From Apoderus coryli (lineage: Eukaryota > Arthropoda > Insecta > Coleoptera > Attelabidae), in NCBI GenBank assembly GCA_911728435.2, contig OU452208.1, positions 2,666,001-2,730,000 of the forward strand: a stretch of 64,000 bases of DNA, in the 5' to 3' direction. Positions 1 through 11,215 of the stretch are shown here, piece by piece. The notes under the pieces were generated by a model that did not search any database, was not told the origin of the DNA, and saw nothing but the letters and a program-made list of their open reading frames with translations. The position numbers were made by a program, and so were the translations under genes. How positions within the stretch are numbered: position 1 is the stretch's first letter; each line of letters begins with the position of its first letter.

Positions 1-2032
1 TATCCTGGTTTCCATGCATAATGTAACCTAAATTTGTTTTTGTGGCAATAGGTGAATTTTCAGGACCCTGTATAACTTTACGAGCGACAGTAAGGTGTAT
101 ATTATCTTGCCCCAATAGGATCATTGGCCTCTCATTAATTTCTGAAAATGGGATGTCTCTCAAGTATGGATACGCTTTCCAGTCTTCCTCTGTTATAATT
201 TGTAAAGGCATAGATAAATTATTAACAGTTCTAACATTCTTCAAGGTAAACAATTTAGCATTTGGAAAATCTCCAGATATTTGTAAATCTAAGCAAATTG
301 ATTTTTCATGTTCTGATACGAAATTATTTGTCCACTGAAGGCATAACGTTTCAGATTTTCCCTGCAAGTGTAGCTTATCAGTTATAGATCTATCTATTAA
401 TGTTACTGTAGAAGCTTCATCACAAATTGCTACTGTTTCTACAAATTTTCGATCTTCTCCATAAATCTTCACTTTAACCATTCGTAGTAACACATTTTTG
501 GAACCACTGCCTGTAGCTAGCACATTTTCTGAAGACGTACTAGGAATTTCCCCATTGTTCTGTTCTCTTCTGACTTCATATGTTTGGTTTTCAGTGTGAA
601 GTAACTTATTATGCATACGACGACAACCATCTACATTACAGGAACGTTTTAATCTACAATTTCCGGTTCTGTGTTTGCTTCTGAGGCAGGAGAAACACAA
701 CTTCTTTTTACTAACAATTTCCCATCTAGTCTTTACGTCATCGTTTGTTAATTTTCTACAATCCCTAATCTTGTGGCCTTTACCATCACAATAAGGACAA
801 ATTAAGTCTTCAATATCACTTGTAATAAAACTGGATTCATATGGCTTGATTTTTTGAGGTCTTTGTATGTCAAACTTAGGTGTACTCACATAGCATGCAG
901 ATTTAGCAATGTCGACAATAAAATCAGCGAAAATGCTTAGATCAACTTTTTCACAACATCTTCTTATTTCTTCACCCCAACGAAGCTTCAGAGTGTCCGG
1001 AATTTTGTGAACCAAACATTCTAATACTTCCGGATTTTTCAGATGTTCGGGTTGACCCAAAGATTTAATGGTCGCTGTCAGAGAACTTACATGGCTTGAA
1101 AAATTTATTAACAACTCAAGTTGATACTCTTTAATTTGTGGATAGGTCTTTATTTTGGAAATTAATTTCTTGATAATGATATCTGAACGTCCGAAACGCA
1201 TTTTCAATGTGTCTATAACTAAATCAACATTTTGCGGAGACAACATCATTCCCGAAACTGCAAGTTTGGCTTGACCTTTTAAACATTTTTGCAACTTAAC
1301 TATTTTTTCTTCATTAGAATAATCGCACATAGCTGATATTCTGTTAAACTGACTGATGAAAACTGGCCACTCTTCAGGATTTCCGTCAAAATATGGAAAG
1401 TCGCGTTCGACTACTTGTCTTGTGATAAATTTGTCGTTTACTTTTTGATCAGCGGTGTTTGAAATTGTATTAAAAGCTTTTGAAATGGAATCACACAGTA
1501 CCTTTATGTCTGAATTTTCAATTTCTCTGGACTTAGACAGGTTTCCTTCGTTCGAATTCAGTTCTTCAACCCACTTACTAGTTTTCTGAATAGATGTTAC
1601 GCTCTCTATATCATCAATTAGATTGTGAGTACATACTGATGAATCAATATCACTGTTGTCGGCTAATTCTTCAATTTCATTTTCCATTTCCAAAATTTTG
1701 AGTTGATCTTGTAATTTCTGGGCTTCCATTTTACTTTCTATTTTCTGAATTTCGATTTTCTGAATTTCGATTTTTTGACGTAACTTCTCGCCTTCTAAAG
1801 CTTTTTGTCGTCTTCGTAATTCACTACTTTTTACTGACTGCTTGGAATTACCTTTAGATATTGCTTTACTATGTGTCTTTTTTGATGACGTGAGATCAGT
1901 ATTATTATGAACTTCAGCAACAGTTTGCATTAGAGGAAAACCATGAAATGAAGATATAGAACTGACTGGCTTACTTTTCTCCTGTCTGGAGGATTCTAAT
2001 ATCTTCGCATCTGATGGTTCTATGTTATCCAT
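1..2032 (-). CDS. BEL/Pao retrotransposon gag-pol, N-terminal part (runs off left edge)
   Basis: This reading frame starts at the ATG at 2030-2032 and appears open to the left edge, about 677 codons; stretches translated at both ends stay in the same frame. The N-terminus is rich in Lys and Glu with a repeated IQKIEIQKIE coiled-coil segment. A Gag region, CCHC-type knuckles and a Pao aspartic-protease segment (ICDEASTVTLID, near 400) follow. The order matches the complete Pao element at 29995-35376, but the sequence is a clearly different family. The RT, RNase H and integrase parts would lie left of position 1. No stop was seen in the parts I translated, but I did not check every codon. Confidence 0.8.
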   Translation of the reverse strand, partial: MDNIEPSDAKILESSRQEKSKPVSSISSFHGFPLMQTVAEVHNNTDLTSSKKTHSKAISKGNSKQSVKSSELRRRQKALEGEKLRQKIEIQKIEIQKIESKMEAQKLQDQLKILEMENEIEELADNSDIDSSVCTHNLIDDIESVTSIQKTSKWVEELNSNEGNLSKSREIENSDIKVLCDSISKAFNTISNTADQKVNDKFITRQVVERDFPYFDGNPEEWPVFISQFNRISAMCDYSNEEKIVKLQKCLKGQAKLAVSGMMLSPQNVDLVIDTLKMRFGRSDIIIKKLISKIKTYPQIKEYQLELLINFSSHVSSLTATIKSLGQPEHLKNPEVLECLVHKIPDTLKLRWGEEIRRCCEKVDLSIFADFIVDIAKSACYVSTPKFDIQRPQKIKPYESSFITSDIEDLICPYCDGKGHKIRDCRKLTNDDVKTRWEIVSKKKLCFSCLRSKHRTGNCRLKRSCNVDGCRRMHNKLLHTENQTYEVRREQNNGEIPSTSSENVLATGSGSKNVLLRMVKVKIYGEDRKFVETVAICDEASTVTLIDRSITDKLHLQGKSETLCLQWTNNFVSEHEKSICLDLQISGDFPNAKLFTLKNVRTVNNLSMPLQIITEEDWKAYPYLRDIPFSEINERPMILLGQDNIHLTVARKVIQGPENSPIATKTNLGYIMHGNQD

Positions 2033-2115
2033 TTTCACAAACTTGTCTGTTGTTAACAATTTTTGTAATTTTACTATTTCTCCAGAGGACTCGGTTGTTA
2101 GCTCGAATGGACCAA

Positions 2116-2276
2116 TGTAAAAGACTGTCGTATAGCCTTTATGGCTGAATATAGTATGTTTTAAAGACGTATTGGATATTGGCAAATATTTTATTTATGA
2201 CTGACTTTTTTATATTAACTGACATGACATTTTCTCATATTCCAACAATAACAATGTAACAATACATTAACATACA
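2116..2276 (-). repeat. Probable 5' LTR of the left-edge BEL/Pao element
   Basis: On the minus strand this 161-bp segment begins TGTATGTTAATG and ends TTTTACA, the TG...CA ends of an LTR. It is followed at once by TGGTCCATTCGAGC, which looks like a tRNA primer-binding site, and then by the gag-pol frame. Its far end cuts a LINE reading frame (2277-3105) in mid-domain. The partner LTR would lie outside the window, so the boundary rests on the TG/CA ends, the primer-site position and the break in the LINE. Confidence 0.6.
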
Positions 2277-3150
2277 GGGACTAAACTATTATTATTAACT
2301 AAATATTTAACAAGTGACATTTTCCGAAGTATGACCGCATGATCCAACCTATCGAAGGCCTTCGAGAAATCGGTATAGACAGCATCAACTCTGAGTCCCT
2401 CTCCGAGTGCGTGAAAAACATCATCCATGAAGCATGTCAGGTTAGTTACGGTAGAACGTCCCCGAAAAAAGCCATGCTGCTTCGAGTCAATTTGTTGTTT
2501 CACCTGGCTAAATATTTTTCTATGAAGTGTTGTCTCAAAGACCTTCGAAAAGTTGGCGAGAAGAGAGATGGGTCGATAATTCTCAACGCGATCATTCTCC
2601 GCAGACTTGTGTATTGGACATACACGAGATACCTTCCAAGCCTCAGGAAATACATTGGAGCTCAATGACTTGTTGAATAAAACTCGTAGGGGTGATGCAA
2701 GACAGCCGCATAGTCTCTTAGGATGAAGGCTGGAATGTTATCTGGTCCCGATGTCATTTTTGGTTTTAGTTGTTTAAGTGACGTAAGGACATCATCAATA
2801 TCAAAGAGACCCACCGATACGTGAGATGTGCTATCAGGTGACCTTTCATCTTGATGAGGTGTACTATTTACGTACACAGTATTGAAATATTTTGCAAAGG
2901 CGTTTACCATGTCATCAGGCGTGGAGTACTCAATGTCATCCACATCATACATTACCCCTGGAATCGTTGATTTTTGTTTTTTAGTTTGTACAAAATTCCA
3001 TAATTTTTTTGGATCTCTTTTTACCGAAGCTTGGACTTCTATTAAATCATTTTTATATGCTATGTTGATTTTGTTCTTTACTCTAGTCCTTAATTCCCTA
3101 AACATATTGCGGTATCTTAAACAATGTGTTGACTTCCACTTAATATGATA
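2277..3150 (-). mobile_element. CR1-like LINE fragment: ORF2 linker and RT N-terminal half
   Basis: Two overlapping minus-strand frames (3105-2662 and 2665-2277) encode the region between endonuclease and reverse transcriptase (PKMTSGPDNIPAFILRD) and then RT motifs (ENYRPISLL, QHGFFRGRSTVTN, YTDFSKAFDRLDH). A frameshift near 2665 separates them. The frame stops at the Pao LTR, directly after the Lys-Met that follows the catalytic-domain segment. The piece is 5' truncated near 3150 and is a dead copy. It belongs to the same broad family as the intact ORF2 at 35798-38665 but is not a close copy. Confidence 0.85.
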
Positions 3151-3322
3151 TATAAAAAGAAATGCTATTATTTGTTGCTCGAATGAAACTCATAATTTAA
3201 TATCAAAGTTTTAAATAATTTTCATTTTTATTTATGTAATGATCTGCCTCAAAAATTTTTCACAAGATTGATGTATAAATATTTAAATTCGGCTTGATCC
3301 TCTTATGAAAACTTTTGTATAG

Positions 3323-3372
3323 TTTTGTCACTGATGATGAGATGATGCATCTCGAAACATGACAGTTTTGTT
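3323..3372 (+). ncRNA. Hammerhead-ribozyme-like motif (degenerate)
   Basis: The segment reads CTGATGA, then a 6-bp hairpin GAGATG-ATG-CATCTC with one extra T before it, then GAAAC and ATGACAG. This is the hammerhead core order (CUGANGA, stem II, GAAA). The expected cleavage triplet GTC is replaced by GAC, and I found no long inverted repeat around it. It is probably a worn relic of the same family as the palindromes further right. Confidence 0.4.
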
Positions 3373-3990
3373 CTAGTTTGAATATAGGACATTTTTTTTA
3401 GTAGACGTCGGTTTATTTCCTTCAATTAAGTATAATTTTTTTGTTATTACTTTTAGATTGCTTCATAATTGGATCGCTGGGGATGTCGACGTGACGAACT
3501 GTATAAACTGAGTTTAAATGATATAGAAGATTTGGGATCCAAGCTTTTAATTAGTATTCCAGGCAACAAAAACTAAAAAGCCGCGATCGTTTGTAATAAA
3601 TGAACATACATGCAACTTTATTGGCAATATTCTGCATTAAGCCAAAAAAAATAAATAAAATTTTAGTTTTTTCTTTAAATACAAAACCGGAAAAGGCTGG
3701 CAAAAGTGGTCGGATTCATCAGTTTGGTAAATTACCTCAAGATTTTGTCTATATTATGGTATATGATGAGGGCTTGAAAAACGGTACGGGAATAATTTTG
3801 CCGACGGGGAAAGTGTTTCTCGTACTGGTATTTTTTTTCGTTGTCCGGTAACAACTGAAAATACTGGGATAACAGGTTTTATGGTATTAAAACTCATTTT
3901 ATATCAATTGATCAATAATCATATACTACACCTCTTCCAGATTTTTGACTCACAAATTTACCAATAGATACTTATAATGTGTAATGTTAC
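3371..3990. other. Intronic or unassigned stretch
   Basis: No gene is recognised here. A plus-strand frame of 83 codons at 3600-3851 resembles part of a transposon protein (a stretch of Lys and Gly followed by VYIMVYDEG), but I cannot assign it to a family. The stretch lies downstream of the last visible Mcr exon and is presumably intron. Confidence 0.4.
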
Positions 3991-4210
3991 CTACCGATCG
4001 ATCGATGTAAATATAATTTTCCCATTCATAGAAACTGGCCTCCTGCAAAATACGTGCACAATACGCCGTTAACCATACTGAAGGTGCTGACTGATTCCAA
4101 TCGCTACGGAATGTACTGAATGAGCCTTCTGGTCTCATAAATGACAGCTGTCGTTGGTATCCAACGTTGAGATAGTGGAATGCTTGATTAGTTAATGTTT
4201 TATTTTTAAC
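3991..4210 (-). CDS. Mcr: Mcr exon: start of thioester-like helical (TED) domain
   Basis: The last exon visible on the left encodes the first helices of the alpha-2-macroglobulin thioester-containing domain. Key segments are FHYLNVGYQRQLSF, then GSFSTFRSDWNQSAPSVWLT and CARILQEASFYEWENY, the classic 'GSFS.F...W...PSVWLTAY' pattern of TED domains. The acceptor is AACAG at 4215-4211, with a weak pyrimidine tract. The donor is ambiguous: GTAACA after 3991 or GTAGGT after 3995. It enters in phase 0, matching the previous exon at 7176. The rest of the TED, CUB and receptor-binding domains must lie left of the window. Confidence 0.9.
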
Positions 4211-4487
4211 CTGTTGGCATGAATTCTCAATTAAAATACACTCGTAAAAATTCCCCAGACTGATCGCGACGTGACGTTTTCGCTCTCAGAACCGTGGCGA
4301 TTTCGCAGTAGGCAGTTTTATTCACGCGCTTATATCAAAGAATGCAATTTGCAGTTTTTTTTTTCTTAAAAAAAATAATAGACAAATATTTTAAAAGAAT
4401 AATTATTTACAATAACAACTTATTGCGTTAGATGCCTGATTTACGGCATCGCCATTAACGTTTTTATAAACTACGTTGTACTGGTTA

Positions 4488-6636
4488 TACAGGGTGTTTC
4501 AAAAAGCGCGGCAATATTTAAGGGGATGATTTCTCAGGTCATTTTATGAAAAAAACTTCCCATAAACATTCGTGCACATTGTTTCAAAGATACAAGGTTT
4601 TAAAGTTTTTTTTTTTAAATAACAGTTTTTTTTTATTAAGTCAAATATTTCCTTACTAATTGTGGGTGACTGCTTAATTGGAGCCGTATTTCTTCCAGGA
4701 AAACTTACCGGAGAGATATATCGAGACTTTCTGGAAAACACGCTTCCTGGAAATCCTACCATTGGCAATAAGAAACGCAATGTGGTTTATGCACGGTGGT
4801 GCACCAATGCATTTTAGTCGGGTTGCTCTTGAGTTTTTAACAGAAACATACGGAAATCGCTGGATTGGCCGAGGTGGACCTCACGTATGACCTGCACGAT
4901 CCCCGGATTTAAACCCAATATAGGTAGTCACTTTCTCAACAGTTGTTGTAATTTTTTGTATTAGGTATAAATGTTAATTTTATTTATTTATTTTTATCTT
5001 GCTTCGAAATGTTAATGTTATTTTTAGTTGAATAATTCGCAAATATTCTTGGTACTTCGAAAAATGTATTAAATGTTTATTTTTTTCTAGCAACAACGCT
5101 ACTAAATTTCAAAGAAATCGGTAAGGAGATATTTGACTTAATTAAAAAAAAAACTCCGTTATGTACAAAAAAAAATTTAACACCTTGTTTCTTGGAAACA
5201 CAGCTATTCCGGACGTATGTTTGTGAGAAGTTTTTTTCATAAAATAATAATAATGCTTTATTTGCCTATATAACAATAGTTATTGCCTCGTCACAATCAG
5301 TATGTACATAAATAAAAATACAATATAAACAAACAAAATACCTAAACCACAAATGCGTATGTAAATAGTACAAAGAGAAAACAGTAAAACAAAGTACATA
5401 AAAGTCACTTAAAACTTCAATAAACAGACAAAAGGGGCACAATTGAAATATCACAACAATAATCAACAGACTATACTATAACATAAGATTAACAAAAGCA
5501 CTAGAGTGTATAAAATTTGTAGGTGAGATAGTTAGTATAGTCATAGGGTATAATCTCAACAAGTTGTTTTTTCACTGTTTAAATTTAGGTATTGTTGTTC
5601 GCAATATCTTTCATATTGTCACGACTACAGATTCCAAAATTTTTAATAAATAAATATAAATTATAAATAAATAACACCCCAGATGTTCGATGGAAAAATA
5701 CATAAATATTATTTTCCTGTTTATCCTAGTTTATCTAGATGAGTCAAGATTTCTCGATAATCAGCAGCCCTGCCTCTTACCCTCCACTTTCAAGGGTAGT
5801 CATACTGGAAAATGCAACATCAGCTATTCTGACCATCACAACTAAATAAACGCGATGTAGGGGTGGTGGTGCAATATTATTATTATGTTAATAACCAATT
5901 AGCATAGAGAAATCTGGAAACCATCTTTGATTAAATCCAGCCTCCCTCATTATCATTGGTCAAGACAGGGAGGATTTAGGCGCAAGATTGTTTAAGAGAG
6001 GGATAACCCTTTTATTATAAATTCTCCTCTCCAGAGAAATAAGTTTAGTTGTGTCCTAATTTTAAACTAATAGTACGAAAACCTGAAGGCAGTAAAATGT
6101 GAACCATAGTGCAACTAGACCGTATCTGGTCTTATATTTTAATGTAAGTAATATTATTTGTATTATATTATTATAACGCTATAGTCTCTAATTTAAGTTT
6201 CATCATTTTGTAAAATCTTCTCAACTTTAACTGTTAATAAACTTAGTCTATTTAAACTTGGTATTCGGTGTTTCAATCTTTTAGATAATGTCCTAATTTT
6301 CAATGCCCTCGTAGTTCACGTTAAACTTAAACATGAGACGTGACGAGGTAGGTGATTATAGAACCTAACGGCCCTAACCTGAAACTGTCGGTCGTCAAAG
6401 CTAATCTGTGCCGGGGCAGACACAGGTTTTTCTTATGTCGCGTGTCATACCAGTGCAGATCCTCAAGACTTATTAAAGTATGGAGATTTTTCCTAATATA
6501 AAAAATCCATTGCCAAATATACAGAGCAGGAACTGTTAAAATATTTAATTTTTTAAACAGAGGTTTGCATGACTGAAATGAAATGACCGGAGAAATCACC
6601 CTTAAATATTGTCGCGTCTTTTTGAATCACCCTGTA
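4488..6636. mobile_element. Mariner-like DNA transposon, interrupted in its right inverted repeat
   Basis: Inverted ends TATACAGGGTGTTTCAAAAA (left) and its near complement TTTTTGAATCACCCTGTA (right, 6621-6636) bound the element next to TA. The left repeat runs to about 4663; its inner part recurs inverted at 5098-5228 and its outermost part at 6575-6636, so the right repeat was split by a later insert. Between them, 4655-4950 (+) carries a decayed DDE transposase: HGGAPMHFS, then GNRWIGRGGPHV, a stop where Trp is expected, then PARSPDLNPI. This is the IS630-Tc1-mariner pattern. A second copy is at 61510-63296. Confidence 0.8.
5229..6574 (-). mobile_element. 5'-truncated LINE inserted in the mariner right repeat
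   Basis: On the minus strand 6575-6327 encodes the C-terminal tail of a LINE ORF2 (CKPLFKKLNILTVPALYI, then CLPRHRLALTTDSF), ending in a stop. The low-coordinate side ends at 5229-5260 with TTATATAGGCAAATAAAGC followed by (ATT)n, which is the usual 3' end of the CR1-like LINEs in this window. The long segment between (5580-6320) has no recognisable frame. Two LINE pieces rather than one may be present. Confidence 0.6.
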
Positions 6637-7175
6637 TTTACATATACACAGCCAAATTAGCCGTTTTTCTCTTCAACCCTGTAACATATTATTGATGATT
6701 TTTGTTTGTTTTGAAATACAGCTTGACTTTTGGACAACAGGTTTGACCTATAGTTGAATTTCAGCAAGAATAAAAACGTTAATTTTAAATGGTGTCTAAG
6801 CAATATCCGTCGACCCAATGAGATCCACATAAAATGCGTTCCAATATCCACCTTTTTGACAAAACCCTGTAACTCCCTTAATAAGTGAGTATTCTGAGTG
6901 ACTAAAAAACAAAATTGCTCAGAAACGCTCACTCTTTAATTTGCCACTATCGAATAATTTCTACTTTCATTCGTTCACCGCACAGACTGCTCCAAAAATT
7001 AACAAAAAAACATTACTTCCTTTTTACCTTAATATGACATAGAGCCAAAAGTTAAGGTACATTTCTAAAAAAAATCATCTCAATATGTTACGGGAATCGA
7101 TGCTAATCTGTCGGTGTGTGTATTTTGAGTTGGATTGGCGAACTTTCATACAAAAAATATTAATAGTAACTTTAC
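6637..7175. other. Intronic sequence without a recognised feature
   Basis: AT-rich intron of Mcr between the mariner-like element and the thioester-site exon. Two phrases with 'ACCCTGTAA' (near 6678 and 6864) recall transposon UTRs, but no pair of ends or protein could be matched. Confidence 0.4.
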
Positions 7176-7558
7176 CTGCGTATATCTCATGTACAACAAC
7201 GTGTACATGTTGGCAGCGAAGGCGAATATATTCTGTTCGCCTGAGTCCATAGGTAAATGCAACAATGTAGTGGAATTTACTGGCATTGTAGGGAAAATTG
7301 GTCCCACAACATCACCCACAATTGAGATCCTGGCCTTATTTGACCCATAGACATAGTATCTGTCATATTCATATGGTATGATAGGTGTTTCTGTGATATT
7401 TACATGCATGTATTGGAATGTATATGCACGATTACTGAGATCAAGCAACACTGATTGATGTCTGTATTGTGGTAGACCATCAGATTCTACGTGCAATTTA
7501 CGTTTAATTGTGTCTGTACCGATCAGCGTTGAAGCGTAGATGGTTACTTCGATATCGC
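7176..7558 (-). CDS. Mcr: Mcr exon: degenerate thioester site
   Basis: This exon encodes the CUB-like segment leading into the thioester-containing domain. It begins GDIEVTIYASTLIGTD and ends in NMYTLLYMRYTQ. The site that in complement and alpha-2-macroglobulin forms an internal Cys-Gln thioester (GCGEQ) is here PMDSGEQNIFAFAA: Gln is kept, but Cys is Ser and the preceding Gly is Asp. Loss of this Cys is a known trait of insect Mcr, so the protein cannot form the covalent bond. Acceptor TTTCAG at 7564-7559, donor GTAAAG at 7175. In phase 1, out phase 0. The small preceding intron (348 bp) holds a gypsy-type LTR scrap. Confidence 0.95.
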
Positions 7559-7649
7559 CTGAAAGAAAACATGCTAACTTGATTACAATATTCAGGGCTA
7601 TTAAAATATGGGGGACACCAATAAATAGTAAATTTAAATTAGACAAAGT

Positions 7650-7850
7650 TCATTCGCTGCTCTTTCCAGGGTAAGAGCTGTGAGGTCAATGACGACGTCT
7701 AGTGCCCTGATTGGCCACAGTCCCATAGCTTGTGTATAAATATATTATTTGTTCTCAATAAATGTTCTCAGGGCGTAACAGTCTGGCGCCCGAGAACCCC
7801 GCCCGGCAATTAGAGGATAAAGTTCCTACACAGGTTTTCTCCTTACATGC
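7650..7850 (+). mobile_element. Gypsy-type LTR end with primer-binding site, solo fragment
   Basis: Inside a short Mcr intron is a TATA-like TGTATAAATATA, an AATAAA signal 20 bases on, then GGCGTAACA-gtc-TGGCGCCCGAGAAC. A TATA box, polyadenylation signal and a TGGCGCCCG primer-binding site in that order are the 3' half of an LTR plus the first internal bases of a Ty3/gypsy-type element. No coding sequence follows. Boundaries are approximate. Confidence 0.55.
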
Positions 7851-7906
7851 ACAGGGATCAGGAACTCTTTAATCGGAAATTTATGACATAATCTGAAAGA
7901 TCTTAC

Positions 7907-8221
7907 CTAATCTTGTCGGTACAATTGGAATGTACACCTGTGTAGCGTCCTGCGCATGTATATAAATGAAGAACTGATGCTCTCCGAATGATGTACGTGG
8001 ATTATAAGCGCGCACCACGCCATTTTCTTCAACATGAACAAACTTGTAGTCGGGTGAACCTTGCAGCACCACTGTTGCTTCCATATTGTCTACCATGTAA
8101 TTGAAAACGGATACCCGAATACCAACTTGTTCACCTTGCATACACATTGTAGGCATTTCAACGTTAATAAAGAATGGAAGAATGCCTATGTATTCAATTG
8201 CTTTATTCAACATACCAAATC
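7907..8221 (-). CDS. Mcr: Mcr exon: macroglobulin domain (MG7 region)
   Basis: The exon reads GFGMLNKAIEYIGILPFFI, NVEMPTMCMQGEQVGIRVSV and FNYMVDNMEATVVL, the typical beta-sandwich macroglobulin domain after the bait/A2M domain ('PFF...LP....GE...++...FNY'). It ends IPIVPTRLG. Acceptor TTTTCAG at 8227-8222, donor GTAAGA at 7906. In phase 1 (G|GA), out phase 1. The reading frame joins cleanly with the exons at 13724 and 7558. Confidence 0.95.
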
Positions 8222-8244
8222 CTGAAAATTAAAAATAATAATAT

Positions 8245-9060
8245 ATTTAATAAATAATTTTAATAATATGGCGTGCTATTCACTTGTTTGTTTGTCAGAG
8301 CAGTACATTTAGAAAAAGCTGAAACACTAAACACCGACTCTGCGATACTAGCCATACACCGATTCATAGCTAGACGCGGTCAATCACATACCATCTGGAG
8401 CGACAATGCTACAAATTTTAAATGCGTAAATAAAGAAGAAATCCAAGAAGCACTGACATATATAGATAATGACATTATTCAAAGAAAATGACTTGCTGTA
8501 GAAATAAACTGGAAATATGTAGCACCAGCTAGTCCATACATGTGTAAAAGACACTCCTAAGTTAATTTTCAAAGAACAAACACCGAAGTTTTACAGACGT
8601 TATTAGTTGAGGTAGAAAACATAGTAAATAGTCGACCACTAACTTACGTATCTTCTGATCACAAAAATTATGAAAGACTAACACCTAATTATTTTCTAAT
8701 TGGCACCTCCAATTTAGCAAAACCTTCTAGAATTTTTGGCACTAAATTGGAACTTCGAAAACAATGTATCTATGCACAACAGTTATCAAAAAATTTCTGG
8801 AATAGGTGGATTAAAGAGTACTTACTGACCCTCAATAAAAGAACAAAACGGCTGGAAAATAACAAGAATATACTGACTGGAGAAGTCGTGGTATTAATGG
8901 ATATCAAACTACCCAGAAACAATTGGCCCATAGGAAGAATCGTCAAAGTCTACCCTGGAAAAGACGAAAGAATCCGAGTAGTAGATGTAAAAACAAGTCT
9001 GGGAACTTATAGACGACCGATAGGAAAAATATGTCCTGTCGATTTTTAGAAAAGACAAGT
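8245..9060 (+). mobile_element. BEL/Pao remnant: integrase core and C-terminal domain
   Basis: Plus-strand frames at 8273-8491 and 8747-9049 match the Pao integrase: VRAVHLEKAETLNTDSAILA, WSDNATNF, NIVNSRPLTYVS-like sequence in the gap between them, then NNWPIGRIVKVYPGKDERIR and YRRPIGKICPVDF. The same segments occur in the intact Pao polyprotein at 29995-35376 but with many changes. The middle is broken by a stop after 8490 and frameshifts. The 5' edge lies 25 bases from an Mcr splice acceptor. Confidence 0.8.
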
Positions 9061-9109
9061 GAGACAATTTGAGCTGGAAGAAATGGCAGATTATGAACAT
9101 AATTTGCTT

Positions 9110-10975
9110 TATATCCGTACATATTAATAATAATTATAATAATAGGCTTTATTAAGATTATATACAGAAAAATATACATCTTAAATGGCGAAGTCTAGCT
9201 GGTTCTTTTCTTTTGACTAAAAAAAAGGTCGCTACTCAACATTAACCACTTAAACAATATAAAAAACTAAACACATAACCTATATGAATTGTATTAGTAT
9301 AAAACAATGATATTTATATTCTTAACTACAAAAAATTTCAATTCTTATTTAGTTACGAAAACTATTCAAACAAAAAACACCCTAATTAGAACTAATGAAA
9401 CACCCTTATATCAAATTAAATTACGGGCAAAAGGCAAAAACAAAACTTATTAATACAAACAAAAAATAACCATACATATAACTAGACAATTAAATTTAAA
9501 AACTACCTACTGAAAGTTGAAACATCCCTAGTCAGTCAACTGTGAGTGTAAATTATCTTTCACTTTTTTTCGAAAACCATTTACTGAAAGTGGCACCGAG
9601 AAATATGCTATAAAATCATTATGGTATTTTACAGCATTGTACGTAAAACTTCTTTTAAATAATGCAGATTTATGCTGAGGCATAGTAAGAAGATTCCTAT
9701 TTCTCAAGGGCACATTATGCACCTCATCTCTGAAAACAAGTTTATTCCTTAAATAAGCTGGCACAGATGACTGAATTAACCGGAACAAAAAATAAAGGAA
9801 TAAGTATACAAATAATTTGTACACATTCAACCAATTGAGTTCCCCTATCTTTGCAGAGACATGATCATATTTCCTCAAACCACATACAAAACGACAGCAG
9901 TTATTTTGTATTTTTTGAAGTCGATTTCTATCAAATACCGTTAGTGCCGGATAGTACAAAATTAAACCGTATGAAACTGAAGATAATATATATGACTCAC
10001 ATATTTTTTTACGGACTTTAAAATTCAGAATATTTCGGTTGGCATACAATACTTTTAATGCTAGGTACGACTTTTTATTTAAATTACTAATGTGTTGATT
10101 AAATCTCACTTTGCAGTCAAATATAATTCCCAAATTCTTAGCGGTCGATTCATAATGCAAAGGTTGACTTTCCAGTTCCAGAGATATATAGTTCTTTAAA
10201 AAGTGTAAAATATTTTCTGATGCATAGATCATGACTTGAGTTTTACTTACAGTATTCCGATATATTGCATAAATCAGAATTTATATTTGCCTCAACATCA
10301 CTATAGTCAGATGGATCAAATGTATAAACAAGTTGTGTATCACCCGCATACGATTCACTCATGCCAAACCTCACGCAGGTCCCCAAATCAAACGTATACA
10401 ATAAATATAAAAGAGGACCCAGAATAGAGCCTTGCGGCACTCCAGAATCCACCCTTGCCACATCAGACACTCTCCCATTCACTCTTACATACTGCTGCCG
10501 ATTATACAAGTAATTTTTGAAAAACAGAATACCCTCATCACTCACACCAAGGTAATGAAGCTTGGCACACAACAACTCATGGTCCACGCAATCAAATGCC
10601 TTGGAAAAATCCAGAAGCACTAATATAGTCGCCATCTTATTATCTAAACCACGAATTATCAAATCATTTACATGTAACAACAGTGATGTCGAGCCAAAAC
10701 CTGGCCTAAATCCAGATTGATCTTCCGGTAGCAAACCATTAACATTTACAAATTGATACAGTTGTTGATGTATAGCTCTTTCTAATACCTTGCTCAAGAC
10801 TGGAAGTAAGCTTATCGGTCTGAGATCACTTACAGAGTTAGGACAATTTACTTTAGGTACCGGGCATACCACTGCTGTATTCCAAATTCTTGGAAAGTAG
10901 CCAGTTTCAATGCAGATATTTATTATGAGGGTTATATGATTTAATAAAATAGGTAAGGTGAGCTTAATCATAACA
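9110..10975 (-). mobile_element. LINE ORF2 fragment (jockey/CR1 superfamily) with mutated catalytic box
   Basis: The 5' part (10971-10243) contains SDLRPISLLPVLSKVLE, SGFRPGFGSTSLLL, LLDFSKAFDCVDHELL, GVPQGSILGPLL and SYAGDTQLVY. The catalytic Y-A-D-D box reads Y-A-G-D, which would abolish polymerase activity. A frameshift near 10240 leads to the C-terminal tail (10232-9528, with GLRKYDHVSAKI and MPQHKSALFKRSFTYNAVKY). The 3' end lies near 9120-9160 at an (AAT)n tract with GGCTTTATT. It is 5' truncated near 10975. It belongs to the same subfamily as 47145-49700 and 53050-55545. Confidence 0.85.
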
Positions 10976-11215
10976 ACATATTGTAAATTGTAATGTTTAC
11001 CTGTTTTTGGATTGTTAGATTTTGATAGAATAATAGTAGATTTTGATAGTTGTCAGTAGTAAAATAGATATTGAGTTAATAGTTTTCATAGTAATAAATA
11101 TTGATAGGAAATTTATCGAAGTTATACAGCAACAGATACTAAAGTAGTAGTAAACGTTTTTGTAAATGAGAATCAATGATATTTTGTTTATTCTTGAACC
11201 TTCTTATTTATATTT

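Noticed and set aside
3600..3851. 83-codon plus-strand frame
   Set aside because: Repeat-like composition, no family resemblance I can defend and no splice or promoter context. Left as unassigned.
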